64,000 bases of DNA from Stutzerimonas stutzeri (GCF_015291885.1 NZ_CP036186.1:3003001-3067000); one strand, 5' to 3'; numbered from the stretch's first letter, positions 35,686 through 45,413 are shown. The notes: a model not told the origin generated them from the sequence alone. Numbers and translations: made by a program.

Positions 35686-36975
35686 TCATCCGGCCCGCCG
35701 TGACGGACCGTTGTACAACCCGGCGAACATATCGGCCATGGTTTCTTCGCTCGGTTCCTCGCCGGATTGCAAACTCACGGCGCGACTTACCAATTGATGA
35801 CTGCGCGGCAGGTGCAGATCGTCCGGGATCCGAGGTCCATCCGCGAGGTAGGCTATCGGCAAATGCTGGCTGATGGTGAGCCCAAGCACATCGCCGAGGC
35901 TGCCTGCCTCGTCCAGTTTGGTCAGGATACAACCAGCCAGGCCGCAGCGACGATAGTTGTGCCACGCCGCCTTCAATACCTGGCTCTGGCTGGTTGCGGC
36001 CAGCACTAGATAGTTTTTCGATTTCACGCCGCGGTCGGACAGTGCATCGAGCTGCATGCGCAGGGTTGGATCGCTAGCCGGAAGACCGGCTGTATCGATG
36101 AGGATCACGCGCTTGCGTGCCAAGGGCGCCAGTGTCTTGACCAGCGACTGGCTCGGATCGATCTGCAGTACGGGCACATCAAGGATGCGTCCGAGGGTCT
36201 TGAGCTGTTCCTGCGCGCCGATCCGATAATTGTCCATGCTTACCAGTGCGATGTTCTGCGCACCATATTTCAACACATAGCGCGCAGCGAGCTTGGCCAG
36301 GGTCGTGGTCTTGCCAACGCCTGCCGGGCCAACCAGCGCAATCACACCGCCCTCTTCCAGCGGCTCGTTCTTCGTGACCTTGATCGCCTGCGCCAGGTGC
36401 GCCAGGACCATACGCCAAGCCTGGCGGGGCTCGCTGATGCCTGCGACCTTCTCCAAAAGGCTACGCGACAGTTCGGCGGGCAGCCCCATGCGCTGCAGAC
36501 GGCGCCAAAGGCTGGCCTGCTGCGGACGGCGGCTCTGCTCCTGCCCCCAGGCAATCGAACCGAGCTGCACTTCGATCAGCTCGCGCAGGCCGTGCAACTC
36601 GGACTGCATCGCTTCGATTGCGCGAGCGTCTGCAGTAGCGGCCGCAGCGACAGGCTGGGCTTGCGGCTTGATTGCCGCCGTAGCCGGCTTCTCGTCAACC
36701 AGTTGACGATCCTGCATGTTCGCGCGAGGCGCCGAGCTCAGATCGGCATGGGCGCTGGCAAGGCGCGCCTGCGTTTTGCGCAACTCGGCTTCCAGCGCCG
36801 GGTTGGGCTTGGTCGCTGCAGGAGCGGACTGCATTGGGTAGTCGAGCACTGCGGTCAGCTCGACGCCACCGGCCACCCGGCGATTGCCGATGATCACGGC
36901 ATCGGCGCCCAGCTCGTCACGCACCATTTTCATGGCGATGCGCATATCGGCAGCGAAGAAACGTTTGACCTGCAT
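35686..36975 (-). CDS. flhF: Flagellar placement GTPase FlhF
   Basis: FlhF (429 residues) is an SRP-type GTPase that marks the pole for flagellar assembly. The basic N-terminal B-domain (MQVKRFFAADMRIAMK) is followed by a variable Ala/Gln-rich part (about 50-125), the N-domain and the G-domain with P-loop GPAGVGKTTT, SMDNYRIGA, LIDTAGL and ILTKLDEAG. It lies 16 bp after flhA. Confidence 0.97.
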   Translation of the reverse strand: MQVKRFFAADMRIAMKMVRDELGADAVIIGNRRVAGGVELTAVLDYPMQSAPAATKPNPALEAELRKTQARLASAHADLSSAPRANMQDRQLVDEKPATAAIKPQAQPVAAAATADARAIEAMQSELHGLRELIEVQLGSIAWGQEQSRRPQQASLWRRLQRMGLPAELSRSLLEKVAGISEPRQAWRMVLAHLAQAIKVTKNEPLEEGGVIALVGPAGVGKTTTLAKLAARYVLKYGAQNIALVSMDNYRIGAQEQLKTLGRILDVPVLQIDPSQSLVKTLAPLARKRVILIDTAGLPASDPTLRMQLDALSDRGVKSKNYLVLAATSQSQVLKAAWHNYRRCGLAGCILTKLDEAGSLGDVLGLTISQHLPIAYLADGPRIPDDLHLPRSHQLVSRAVSLQSGEEPSEETMADMFAGLYNGPSRRAG

Positions 36976-36991
36976 GGCCTTCTACCCTCGG

Positions 36992-39112
36992 TTAATTCTG
37001 ACCCACCGTCGAGACGATGGTGACTTGCTTGTTGTCCGGTATTTCCTGGTAGGCCAGAACATGAATGTTCGGCACCGCCAGCCGCGCGAATCTCGACAGC
37101 ATCGCCCGAACCGGGCCGGCTACCAGCAGTACCGCCGGTTTGCCGAGCATTTCTTGACGCTGTGCTGCATCTACCAAAGACCTTTGCAACTTTTCGGCCA
37201 TTCCTGGCTCCAGCAAGATTCCGTCTTCGGAGCCCTGTCCGGCCTTCTGCAAGCTATTGAGCAAGATCTGTTCCAACCGAGGTTCGAGCGTGATCACAGG
37301 CAGCTCCGGCTCTAGTCCCACAACGTTCTGCACGATTGCCCGGGAAAGCGCGACGCGCACGGCTGCGACCATTGCGGCGGGATCTTGACTCTTGGCGGCC
37401 GCATTCGCGATAGCCTCGGCGATGGTACGGATGTCCCGTACGGGCACCTGCTCCTGCAGCAACGCCTGAAGCACCTTGAGCAGCGTCGACAGCGAGACCA
37501 TACCCGGCACCAGCTCCTCGGCCAGCTTGGGCGAGCTCTTGGCCAGCAACTGCAGCAGTTGCTGCACCTCCTCATGCCCAAGCAACTCGTGGGCATGCTT
37601 GTGCAGGACCTGATTGAGGTGGGTGGCGACTACCGTACTGGCGTCCACCACCGTGTAACCGAGCGACTGCGCCTGATCGCGCTGGCTTGCCTCGATCCAG
37701 ACAGCTTCCAGGCCAAACGCCGGATCCCTGGCGGCGATACCGTTGAGGGGTCCGAATACCTGACCCGGATTGATCGCCAACTCACGATCCGGGTAGACCT
37801 CAGCCTCGGCCAGGCTCACTCCCATCAGCGTCAATCGATAGGCGTTGGGCAGCAGATCGAGATTGTCGCGAATGTGTACCGAAGGCATGAGAAAACCCAG
37901 GTCCTGGGACAGCTTCTTGCGTACACCCTTGATTCGGGCCAGCAGTTGACCGCCCTGGTTACGATCCACCAGCGGAATCAGGCGATAGCCGACTTCAAGC
38001 CCCACCATGTCGACGGGCGTCACATCGTCCCAACCCAGCTCCTTGGTTTCCGCTGCCCGCTGCGCAGGAAGCAGTTCCTGTTGCTTCTGCACTTCCTGCT
38101 CGGCCTTCTTCACGACCTGCTTTTGCCGATGCCAGATCCAGTAAGCGCCTGCGGCGGCTACAGCGCCAAGGCCAAGGAAGGACGTATGCGGCATGCCGGG
38201 TACAAGGCCCATGGCGATCATGATGCCAGCCGCTACGGCCAACGCCTTGGGCGATGCGAACATCTGCCGGTTGACCTGCTGTCCCATATCCTCGGAGCTG
38301 GTTACACGAGTCACCATGATCGCTGCAGCGGTCGACAGCAGCAGCGATGGGATTTGCGCGACGAGGCCGTCACCTATGGTCAGCAGGGCATACACCTGAC
38401 CGGCTTCACTGAAGCTCATGCCGTGTTGTGCCATGCCGATGCCGACGCCACCGATGAGATTGATGAAAAGGATCAGCAAGCCGGCAATGGCGTCACCGCG
38501 AACGAACTTGCTCGCACCATCCATCGAACCGTAGAAGTCTGCCTCGGAGGCGACTTCTACGCGCCGCAGCTTGGCTTCGGACTGGTCGATGAGACCGGCG
38601 TTGAGGTCGGCATCGATCGCCATCTGCTTGCCGGGCATCGCGTCGAGGGTGAAGCGCGCGCTGACTTCCGAGATACGCCCGGCGCCCTTGGTCACCACGA
38701 CGAAGTTGATGATCATCAAAATCGCGAAGACGACGATACCGACAACATAGTTGCCGCCGATTACGACATTGCCGAACGCCTCGATCACATGACCTGCAGC
38801 AGAGCCGCCTTCATGGCCATTGATCAACACGACCCTCGTCGAGGCCACGTTCAGCGCCAGGCGCATAAGGGTTGCAACGAGCAGGATCGTCGGGAAAACC
38901 GCGAAATCCAATGGCCGCAGCGCGTAGACACTGACCAACAGCACGACGATCGACAGCGCAATGTTGAAGGTGAACAGCAGATCCAGAAGGAACGGCGGCA
39001 CCGACAGCATCATCATGCCCATCATCACGAGCAACAGCACCGGCACACCCAGGTTGCCGCGCCCTGCGCCCGTCAGGCCATTGCGAATATTGATGAGTTG
39101 CGTGCGATCCAC
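36992..39112 (-). CDS. flhA: Flagellar export gate protein FlhA
   Basis: FlhA (706 residues) forms the nonameric export gate of the flagellar type III secretion system. Eight membrane helices fill the first 330 residues, with the conserved FHIPEP loop region (TKGAGRISEVSARFTLDAMPGK, read around residues 145-166, and EAKLRRVEVASEADFYGSMD near 180-200). The C-terminal cytoplasmic domain (about 360-706) binds substrates and chaperones. It begins a flhA-flhF-fleN-fliA unit and has a sigma-54 element upstream. Confidence 0.97.
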   Translation of the reverse strand: MDRTQLINIRNGLTGAGRGNLGVPVLLLVMMGMMMLSVPPFLLDLLFTFNIALSIVVLLVSVYALRPLDFAVFPTILLVATLMRLALNVASTRVVLINGHEGGSAAGHVIEAFGNVVIGGNYVVGIVVFAILMIINFVVVTKGAGRISEVSARFTLDAMPGKQMAIDADLNAGLIDQSEAKLRRVEVASEADFYGSMDGASKFVRGDAIAGLLILFINLIGGVGIGMAQHGMSFSEAGQVYALLTIGDGLVAQIPSLLLSTAAAIMVTRVTSSEDMGQQVNRQMFASPKALAVAAGIMIAMGLVPGMPHTSFLGLGAVAAAGAYWIWHRQKQVVKKAEQEVQKQQELLPAQRAAETKELGWDDVTPVDMVGLEVGYRLIPLVDRNQGGQLLARIKGVRKKLSQDLGFLMPSVHIRDNLDLLPNAYRLTLMGVSLAEAEVYPDRELAINPGQVFGPLNGIAARDPAFGLEAVWIEASQRDQAQSLGYTVVDASTVVATHLNQVLHKHAHELLGHEEVQQLLQLLAKSSPKLAEELVPGMVSLSTLLKVLQALLQEQVPVRDIRTIAEAIANAAAKSQDPAAMVAAVRVALSRAIVQNVVGLEPELPVITLEPRLEQILLNSLQKAGQGSEDGILLEPGMAEKLQRSLVDAAQRQEMLGKPAVLLVAGPVRAMLSRFARLAVPNIHVLAYQEIPDNKQVTIVSTVGQN

Positions 39113-39172
39113 ATAGACCCCGGGATTTACAGAACGAATTCTTGACGCGAAATGCGCCCTGACCGAGGTATA

Positions 39173-39187
39173 GCAAGAAGGGGTCCA
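39173..39187 (-). promoter_or_regulatory. Candidate sigma-54 promoter of flhA
   Basis: On the minus strand TGGACC-N5-TTGC matches TGGCAC-N5-TTGC with two deviations and keeps GG-N10-GC. The start would be about 50 bases before flhA. FleQ/sigma-54 control of flhAF-fleN is known in P. aeruginosa. Confidence 0.65.
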
Positions 39188-39335
39188 ACTTTTTATCTGT
39201 GCCAGTTCCGGTCGGCCCGGTTACCACCGCCTTGCCACGTCGCAGCAAGGCCAACCAGCGAACGCAGCCGAATACGGACAGTCACAAGTGCTAACGGCAG
39301 CACTCCGCTGTCGTTTGTGCGAAAGGAGCTTTCAG

Positions 39336-39857
39336 ATGAAACAGTGGATCATCGCCGCGCTTGCAGGCTGCACCGCCCTCGCCGCCCAGGCTGAAACCTT
39401 GAGCGTCGAAGTAAACACCGTTACCGCTCAGGGCATCGGCGATTCGGTAGGCAGTGTGAAGATCGAAAGCAACGAGTACGGGCTGGTATTCCGCCCTGAG
39501 CTGACCGGTTTGCAGCCAGGCATTCACGGATTCCACATTCATGCCAAGGGCAGCTGCGAACCAGCAGATGTGGACGGTAAAGCGACCGCTGCAGGCGCAG
39601 CAGGCGGCCACTGGGACCCGAAAAATACCGGTAAACACGGCGAACCCTGGGGCGACGGCCACCTAGGCGACCTGCCCGCGCTATACGTGGACAGCGAAGG
39701 TAAAGCCAGCCAGCCAGTGCTGGCGCCGCGCCTGAAGAGCCTCGGCGACATCAAAGGCCAGGCGCTGATGGTTCACCAGGGCGGCGACAATCATTCGGAT
39801 CATCCGCAGCCTCTGGGTGGCGGCGGTGCGCGCGTAGCCTGCGGCGTCATCAAGTAA
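39336..39857 (+). CDS. sodC: Periplasmic Cu/Zn superoxide dismutase SodC
   Basis: This 173-residue enzyme dismutates superoxide in the periplasm. A signal peptide (1-20, ending AQA) is followed by the metal-ligand segments [30 protein letters not shown] and [16 protein letters not shown], with the disulfide cysteines in GSC and RVACG. AAAGGAG precedes the ATG at 39336. It is the only plus-strand gene between fliE and cheW and splits flhA from flhB. Confidence 0.96.
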   Translation: MKQWIIAALAGCTALAAQAETLSVEVNTVTAQGIGDSVGSVKIESNEYGLVFRPELTGLQPGIHGFHIHAKGSCEPADVDGKATAAGAAGGHWDPKNTGKHGEPWGDGHLGDLPALYVDSEGKASQPVLAPRLKSLGDIKGQALMVHQGGDNHSDHPQPLGGGGARVACGVIK

Positions 39858-39870
39858 CAGCATCGGGATG

Positions 39871-39897
39871 CGAGGCGGCGAGCGTGAGACCGCCTCG
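39871..39897. terminator. Hairpin between convergent sodC and flhB
   Basis: A perfect 8-bp inverted repeat (CGAGGCGG / CCGCCTCG) with an 11-base loop lies between the two stop codons. Neither side has a good T-run, so it may be a weak bidirectional terminator or an mRNA end-stabiliser. Confidence 0.5.
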
Positions 39898-39905
39898 TAC
39901 CCAAC

Positions 39906-41042
39906 CTACTCGTCCCTGCGCAAATCCGGCGGGATAGGCAGATTGGTCAACGGGTCAGGCCTTCTTCCCTTGCCGCCGCGGTACTGGCGCAGCTGATAGA
40001 CGTAAGCCAGCACCTGCGCAACCGCCAGGTACAAACCTGCGGGGATCTCCTGATCGATTTCGGTCGAGTAGTACACTGACCGCGCCAATGCAGGTGATTC
40101 CAATACCGTTACCTTGTGCTCTTGTGCGATCTCGCGAATCTTCAGCGCTACGAAGTCACCGCCCTTGGCGACCAGCATCGGCGCACCGCCCTTGGCAGCG
40201 TCGTACTTGAGCGCGACAGCAAAGTGGGTGGGGTTGGTGATAACCACATCCGCCTCCGGTACCGCCTGCATCATGCGCCGCTGCGCAGCATCGCGCTGCA
40301 GCTGGCGAATGCGCGATTTGACCTCCGGCTTGCCTTCGGAGTCCTTGTATTCGTCCCTGACCTCCTGCTTGGTCATCATCAGCTTCTGCTTGTTATCCCA
40401 GAGCTGGAAAGGCACATCCACCGCAGCGATCAGGATCAGCCCGCACGCCATCCACAAGGCACACCAGCCGACGATTTCGGCGCTGTGCATGATGGCCAAA
40501 TCCAGTGGCTGCTTGGCAATCGACAGCAGATCGTCCTGGTAAGCCGATAGCACCAGTAGCGCAACACTGAGCACTACCAGAAATTTGCCCAGCGCTTTAA
40601 GCAGTTCGACCAGAGCTTTGGTGGAGAACATGCGCTTGAGTCCGGCCGCCGGGTTCATTCGGCTGAGTTTCGGCGCCATGGCTTTGTCCGAGAACAGCCA
40701 ACCACCCAACGAAACAGGACCTACGATCGAGGCGATCAGCAGTGCAATGAGCAGCGGCATAATTGCCTCCAAGGCCATCAGGCCATTGCTCATGAGCAAG
40801 CGCACCATCGACCCTTCATCGAGCAGGGTTTCTCGACTCAGCTCGAAGGTCCCTTGCATCATTGCCATCAGGGTTTGCGCCAAACTACCGCCGGAGGCCA
40901 GCAGGCCGCCGATGCCGCCCAGGGTGACCGCTACGGTGCTGAGTTCACGCGAGCGCGCCAGTTGCCCTTTTTCACGGGATTCGCGCAGTCGTTTGTCTGT
41001 GGGTTCCTCGCTTTTATCGGCACCACTTTCGCTCTCAGCCAC
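39906..41042 (-). CDS. flhB: Flagellar export switch protein FlhB
   Basis: FlhB (378 residues) is the type III export protein that switches substrate class from hook to filament. Four membrane helices lie within 30-215; the cytoplasmic domain self-cleaves at NPTH (270-273, in VVITNPTHFAVAL). The N-terminus EEPTDKRLRESREKGQLARS is a family mark. Its Pro-rich tail (DPLTNLPIPPDL) is typical. It is the last gene of the fliLMNOPQR-flhB run, 27 bp after fliR. Confidence 0.97.
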   Translation of the reverse strand: MAESESGADKSEEPTDKRLRESREKGQLARSRELSTVAVTLGGIGGLLASGGSLAQTLMAMMQGTFELSRETLLDEGSMVRLLMSNGLMALEAIMPLLIALLIASIVGPVSLGGWLFSDKAMAPKLSRMNPAAGLKRMFSTKALVELLKALGKFLVVLSVALLVLSAYQDDLLSIAKQPLDLAIMHSAEIVGWCALWMACGLILIAAVDVPFQLWDNKQKLMMTKQEVRDEYKDSEGKPEVKSRIRQLQRDAAQRRMMQAVPEADVVITNPTHFAVALKYDAAKGGAPMLVAKGGDFVALKIREIAQEHKVTVLESPALARSVYYSTEIDQEIPAGLYLAVAQVLAYVYQLRQYRGGKGRRPDPLTNLPIPPDLRRDE

Positions 41043-41069
41043 CGCCGACCTCCTGCCTGGTCAAGGACA

Positions 41070-41846
41070 TCAACGCGCCCCAGCCAGGTCGCGCAGCATC
41101 ATCAACGCTTCGCTGACGAATATCTGATACTGCGCGAAGATATCGGCCATACCGACCCAGACGATGACCAGGCCCAGCACCAGTGTCAGCGGAAAGCCGA
41201 TTGAGAAGATATTCAGCTGTGGGGCTGCTCGGGTCATCAAGCCGAATGCCAGGTTGACCACCAACAGTGCGGTAATGGCAGGTAACACCAGCAGCAAACC
41301 CGCTCCGAGCACCCATCCAAGTTTGCCAGCCACCTCCCAAAAATGATTGGTCGAAAGCCCACCGCCCACCGGCAAGGTTATGAAGCTCTCGGCGAGGATC
41401 TCCAACACCACCAGATGGCCGTTCACCGATAAAAACAACAGAACGACCAGCATATTGAAGAACTGGCCGATTACCGGCACCGAAACGCCATTGGCCGGAT
41501 CGACCATCGACGCAAAACCGAGGCCCATCTGCATTGCCAGCAACTGCCCCGAGACGATGAACACGTGAAAGAACAGTTGCAGGACAAAACCGAGCATCAC
41601 CCCGATTACCAATTGTTCGGCGATCAACAGCAGTGATGCCAGACTCAGCGACTCGACCACCGGCATTGGCGGTAGCGTCGGCACCAATACCACCGCGATA
41701 GCCAGCGCCAGATAAAGACGAACCCGCATCGGCACCAGCTGAGTGCCGATAATCGGCATGCTCATCAGCAAAGCGGCGATGCGAAACAGCGGGAGCAGGA
41801 ACTGCCCAACCCACCCGCCAATCTGCGCATTGCTCAGCTCAAGCAC
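41070..41846 (-). CDS. fliR: Flagellar export protein FliR
   Basis: FliR (258 residues) is an integral component of the FliPQR export pore. It begins LSNAQIGGWVGQFLLPLFRI and has about six hydrophobic helices with MGLGFASMVDPANGVSVPVI as a family mark around 110-130. It follows fliQ by five bases. Confidence 0.96.
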   Translation of the reverse strand: MLELSNAQIGGWVGQFLLPLFRIAALLMSMPIIGTQLVPMRVRLYLALAIAVVLVPTLPPMPVVESLSLASLLLIAEQLVIGVMLGFVLQLFFHVFIVSGQLLAMQMGLGFASMVDPANGVSVPVIGQFFNMLVVLLFLSVNGHLVVLEILAESFITLPVGGGLSTNHFWEVAGKLGWVLGAGLLLVLPAITALLVVNLAFGLMTRAAPQLNIFSIGFPLTLVLGLVIVWVGMADIFAQYQIFVSEALMMLRDLAGAR

Positions 41847-41851
41847 GCCAG

Positions 41852-42121
41852 CTACCCGATCAGCAGCGGAATGTTTTGCACCAGATTCTGCATGTACTCC
41901 ATCAGCTCACGCACCAGCCATGGCCCGGCCCAGATCAGCGTCATCAGCATCATCAGCAGACGCGGCAGGAAGCTCAGGGTCTGCTCGTTGATCTGTGTCG
42001 CCGCCTGGAACATTGCCACCACCAGGCCAACCAGCAGGCTCGGCACAACCAGCACGCCAACGATCATCGCGGTCATCCACAACGCCTCGCGAAACAGGTC
42101 CACGGCTACTTCAGGAGTCAT
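41852..42121 (-). CDS. fliQ: Flagellar export protein FliQ
   Basis: FliQ (89 residues, two membrane helices) is the small subunit of the FliPQR export pore. MTPEVAVDLFREALW and VAMFQAATQINEQTLSFLPR are characteristic. It lies 12 bp after fliP. Confidence 0.97.
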   Translation of the reverse strand: MTPEVAVDLFREALWMTAMIVGVLVVPSLLVGLVVAMFQAATQINEQTLSFLPRLLMMLMTLIWAGPWLVRELMEYMQNLVQNIPLLIG

Positions 42122-42133
42122 TTGCGCCCCTCC

Positions 42134-42913
42134 CTACAGGGTGCCGAAACTGCCGGCCAGAGTGCCGATGATCAGCCCCCAGCCGTCCACCAGCACGAAC
42201 AGCATGATCTTGAACGGCAACGAGATGATCAGCGGCGAGAGCATCATCATGCCCATCGCCATCAGCACGCTGGCCACGACCATGTCGATGATCAGAAACG
42301 GAATGAAGATCATGAAACCAATCTGGAAAGCGGTCTTCAGCTCCGAGGTGACGAAGGCCGGTACGAGAATGGTCATCGGTGCTGCCTCCGGCGAGGCTAT
42401 GTCGGTACGTCGTGAAAGGCGCACGAAAAGCTCCAGATCGCTTTCGCGCGTCTGCGCCAGCATGAAGTTCTTCAGTGGCACCTCAGCCCGTGAGATGGCC
42501 TCCTGCGCGGGGATCTGCTCGCTCAGATAAGGCTGTAACGCATCCTGGTTAATTCGCTCGAACACCGGCGCCATGATGAACAGCGTGAGAAACAGCGTCA
42601 GGCCGACGAGGATCTGATTCGAAGGCGTTTGCTGCAGCCCCAGGGCCTGGCGGAGGATGGAAAAGACGATGATGATCCGGGTGAAGCTGGTCATCAGCAT
42701 GACGAATGCCGGGATGAAGCTCAGCGCCGTCATGATCAGCAGGATCTGCAGGCTGACCGAATACTCCTGCTGCCCCTCGGCATCCGTCGTCAGGGTGATC
42801 GCCGGTATTGATAGCGGGTTGTTTCCCTGGGCCAGGATGCCGGAAGGCTCTTGTGCCATGGCAAGGGGGCCGATCAGCATCAGTGCGGCCACCAACAGAA
42901 TGCGCAACATCAA
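42134..42913 (-). CDS. fliP: Flagellar export protein FliP
   Basis: FliP (259 residues) is the main subunit of the export pore. A cleavable signal peptide (1-20, ending AMA) is followed by four helices; landmarks are [37 protein letters not shown] and [20 protein letters not shown]. The start overlaps the fliO stop by four bases. Confidence 0.97.
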   Translation of the reverse strand: MMLRILLVAALMLIGPLAMAQEPSGILAQGNNPLSIPAITLTTDAEGQQEYSVSLQILLIMTALSFIPAFVMLMTSFTRIIIVFSILRQALGLQQTPSNQILVGLTLFLTLFIMAPVFERINQDALQPYLSEQIPAQEAISRAEVPLKNFMLAQTRESDLELFVRLSRRTDIASPEAAPMTILVPAFVTSELKTAFQIGFMIFIPFLIIDMVVASVLMAMGMMMLSPLIISLPFKIMLFVLVDGWGLIIGTLAGSFGTL

Positions 42914-43329
42914 GGTCTGTCCTTGTGGTCCTTGCCAAGCAGCTCCATCAGACGCTGGGCGAATTCGGGGTTGGCTGGCTCGGCATCCGGCAAGTGCACC
43001 GGCTCCTGCATGACGTGCAGTGGCGTAATGCGCCCGCCACTCAGGCCGATGAGGATCTGCTCACCGCCGACTTGTACCAGCACCAGGCGCTCCCGAGGGC
43101 CAAGCGCCTGGCTGGAAATCAGCTTGATGACCTGAGTGCCACGCGGATTCATCTGCTGTACCCGTCGCAGTAGCCAGGCCAGCAGGAAGATGAACCCGAT
43201 TACCAGCAAAAGGCCGAATAGCAGCTTGCTCAGCTGCGCACCCATGCCAGCACTGCTCATGCTCGCCGCCGGCTCCGCAGCCATTACGGGAAGAGCCAGC
43301 AGCGCGACCAGAAACGCAATGGCCCGCAT
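42910..43329 (-). CDS. fliO: Flagellar export assembly protein FliO
   Basis: FliO (139 residues) assists assembly of the FliP ring. It has a signal-like N-terminus ([17 protein letters not shown]), a second helix (about 36-54, [19 protein letters not shown]) and a cytoplasmic domain with [20 protein letters not shown]. The ATG at 43329 lies one base after the fliN stop, with only a weak ribosome site, so translation is probably coupled. Confidence 0.93.
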   Translation of the reverse strand: MRAIAFLVALLALPVMAAEPAASMSSAGMGAQLSKLLFGLLLVIGFIFLLAWLLRRVQQMNPRGTQVIKLISSQALGPRERLVLVQVGGEQILIGLSGGRITPLHVMQEPVHLPDAEPANPEFAQRLMELLGKDHKDRP

Positions 43330-43330
43330 G

Positions 43331-43804
43331 TCAGCGCAACTTCTTGATGCGTTCGGTGGGGCTGATGACATCAGTCAACCGAATGCCGAACTTCTCGTTT
43401 ACCACCACCACTTCGCCATGGGCGATCAGCGTGCCATTGACCAGCACGTCCAGCGGTTCTCCGGCCAGGCGGTCAAGCTCCACCACCGAGCCCTGATTGA
43501 GTTGCAGCAAGTTGCGGATGCTGATCTCGGTGCTGCCGACCTCCATGGAAATAGAGACCGGGATATCGAGAATCACGTCCAGATTCGGCCCATCCAGCCC
43601 CAGTTGCACGCCAGTCGACTTGGGTGCGCTGGCAAAATCTTCCAGCGGAGCGCGGGGTGGCGCCGGTGGCGCTGCCGCGGGACCCTGGCTCAGCAGAGCA
43701 TCGATGTCGTCCTGGCTGGCATCGCCCGCCTCGGCCAGTGCTGCCGCCCACTCATCGGCAAGCGCCTGTTCCTCGGGAGATGTGTTGTCTTGTTCGTCTG
43801 CCAT
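43331..43804 (-). CDS. fliN: Flagellar motor switch protein FliN
   Basis: FliN (157 residues) forms the C-ring rim with FliM. The C-terminal SpoA domain (about 75-155) contains DIPVSISMEVGSTEISIRNL and GEPLDVLVNGTLIAHGEVVV. An extra N-terminal segment has SQDDIDALLSQG (30-41), very like the CheY-binding peptide of FliM, followed by a Pro/Ala linker; many FliN proteins lack this part. Confidence 0.96.
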   Translation of the reverse strand: MADEQDNTSPEEQALADEWAAALAEAGDASQDDIDALLSQGPAAAPPAPPRAPLEDFASAPKSTGVQLGLDGPNLDVILDIPVSISMEVGSTEISIRNLLQLNQGSVVELDRLAGEPLDVLVNGTLIAHGEVVVVNEKFGIRLTDVISPTERIKKLR

Positions 43805-43844
43805 CGCTAATCCTCGATCGGCTCGAATTGAGTAAAGGGTTGGT

Positions 43845-44816
43845 TCAACGTGGGCGAATCAAAGGGTCCAGCACCTGCAATGCCAAGTTGCCCTTATGAG
43901 CCCCCAGCTTGACCTTGAACGCTGGCATGCCATTGGCGCGCAGGATCATGTCTTCGGGCATTTCTACCGGAATCACATCGCCGGGCTGCATGTTCAGGAT
44001 GTCGCGAAGCTTCAGTTGCCGTCGTACGACCGTCGCACCCAGCGGTACGCTGACGTCGAGAATGTCTTCACGTAGCGCCTTGACCCACCGCTCGTCCTGA
44101 TCGCTGACATCGGACTGGAAGCCGGCATCGAGCATCTCGCGGATCGGTTCGATCATCGAATAGGGCATGGTTACGTGCAGATCACCACCACCGCTCTCCA
44201 GCTCGATATGGAAGGTGGAAACAACCACCACCTCGCTGGGGCTGACGATGTTGGCCAAGGCCGGGTTCACCTCCGAGTTGACGTACTCGAAGTTGACGTC
44301 CAGCACCGCGTGCCAGGCTTCCTTGAGATCGACGAACGCCTGCTCCAGCACCATGCGTACGACGCGCAGCTCGGTAGGAGTGAACTCCCGACCTTCGATC
44401 TTGGCGTGGCGCCCGTCACCACCGAAGAAATTGTCCACCAGCTTGAACACCAGCTTGGCGTCGAGGATGAACAAGGCCGTGCCGCGTAGCGGCTTCATTT
44501 TCACAAGGTTCAGGCTGGTGGGTACGTACAGCGAATGCACGTACTCGCCGAACTTCATCACCTGCACGCCGCCGACCGACACGTCGGCCGAGCGGCGCAG
44601 CAGGTTGAACATACTGATTCGAGTGTAACGGGCGAAACGCTCGTTGATCATCTCCAGCGTAGGCATGCGCCCACGAACGATACGGTCCTGACTGGTCAGG
44701 TCGTAACTTTTGATGGACCCCGGCTCGGAATCGCTTTCGGTATCCACCAGACCGTCGTCGACCCCGTGCAGGAGCGCATCGATCTCGTCTTGCGAGAGCA
44801 GGTCTTGAACAGCCAT
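43845..44816 (-). CDS. fliM: Flagellar motor switch protein FliM
   Basis: FliM (323 residues) binds CheY-P and couples it to rotor switching. The N-terminal CheY-binding motif LLSQDEIDALLHGV (6-19) is followed by the middle CheC-like domain (FARYTRISMFNLLRRSADVS, LNLVKMKPLRGTALFILDA) and a C-terminal SpoA domain. The ATG at 44816 follows AGAAGG and gives the usual length. Confidence 0.97.
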   Translation of the reverse strand: MAVQDLLSQDEIDALLHGVDDGLVDTESDSEPGSIKSYDLTSQDRIVRGRMPTLEMINERFARYTRISMFNLLRRSADVSVGGVQVMKFGEYVHSLYVPTSLNLVKMKPLRGTALFILDAKLVFKLVDNFFGGDGRHAKIEGREFTPTELRVVRMVLEQAFVDLKEAWHAVLDVNFEYVNSEVNPALANIVSPSEVVVVSTFHIELESGGGDLHVTMPYSMIEPIREMLDAGFQSDVSDQDERWVKALREDILDVSVPLGATVVRRQLKLRDILNMQPGDVIPVEMPEDMILRANGMPAFKVKLGAHKGNLALQVLDPLIRPR

Positions 44817-44829
44817 CTGCAGCAGCCTT

Positions 44830-45363
44830 CTATTGCAATACGAAGTTGGTGAAAAGCACTTGCTCGATGGCAAGCTTGCCAATTTCTTTCTGCGCCAGTT
44901 CCTGCACACTGGCAGTGGCCTGCTGACGCAGCATCTCCTTGCCGACAGGCGTTCTCAACGCCTCGAAATCCTGACTGGACAGCAGCATTACCAGCCGGTT
45001 GCGCAATAACGGCATATGGACTTTAAGTGCATCCAGCGCTGCCTGATCACGAGTCATCAGCGCAATGCTGACCTGCATGTAACGTTGCCGACCCTTGTAA
45101 TTGAAGTTGACCACGAATGCCGGCATCAGTACTTCGTAAATAGCCGGCTGTTTGCCCGGCACCGCGGTCTGCGCCTCTTCCGTCTTGTCGCTATCGAGGC
45201 CCTCGCCCTTCCCCATGAAGTAAAGCGTCCCGCCCACGGAAAGACCTACGGCCACCAACATGGCGACCACGATCACGATGATGAGTTTCAGTCGACCCTT
45301 GCCTGCCGACGCCGCTTCCGGGCCGGTTGGCGGCACTGCCGCTGGAGCCTGTTTCTTAGCCAT
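44830..45363 (-). CDS. fliL: Flagellar basal body protein FliL
   Basis: FliL (177 residues) surrounds the stators and supports torque. A Pro/Ala-rich cytoplasmic start, one membrane helix (about 25-49) and a periplasmic stomatin-like domain (about 70-177, LMPAFVVNFNYKGRQRYMQV) are visible. It is the first gene of the fliLMNOPQR-flhB run and has an exact sigma-54 element upstream. Confidence 0.95.
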   Translation of the reverse strand: MAKKQAPAAVPPTGPEAASAGKGRLKLIIVIVVAMLVAVGLSVGGTLYFMGKGEGLDSDKTEEAQTAVPGKQPAIYEVLMPAFVVNFNYKGRQRYMQVSIALMTRDQAALDALKVHMPLLRNRLVMLLSSQDFEALRTPVGKEMLRQQATASVQELAQKEIGKLAIEQVLFTNFVLQ

Positions 45364-45413
45364 GCCAAATATCCGTCATCAACCGCATTTCGGTCGGGTT
45401 CTACGAGTTAGGA

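Noticed and set aside
37385..39145. Open frame of 586 codons on the plus strand opposite flhA
   Set aside because: It is rich in His, Arg and Gln, has no recognisable domain and runs antisense to the clearly coding flhA; long antisense frames are common in high-GC genes.
39209..39214. GTGCCA (a -24-like half site) near flhA
   Set aside because: No matching GCAA stands five bases away; the element at 39173-39187 fits better.
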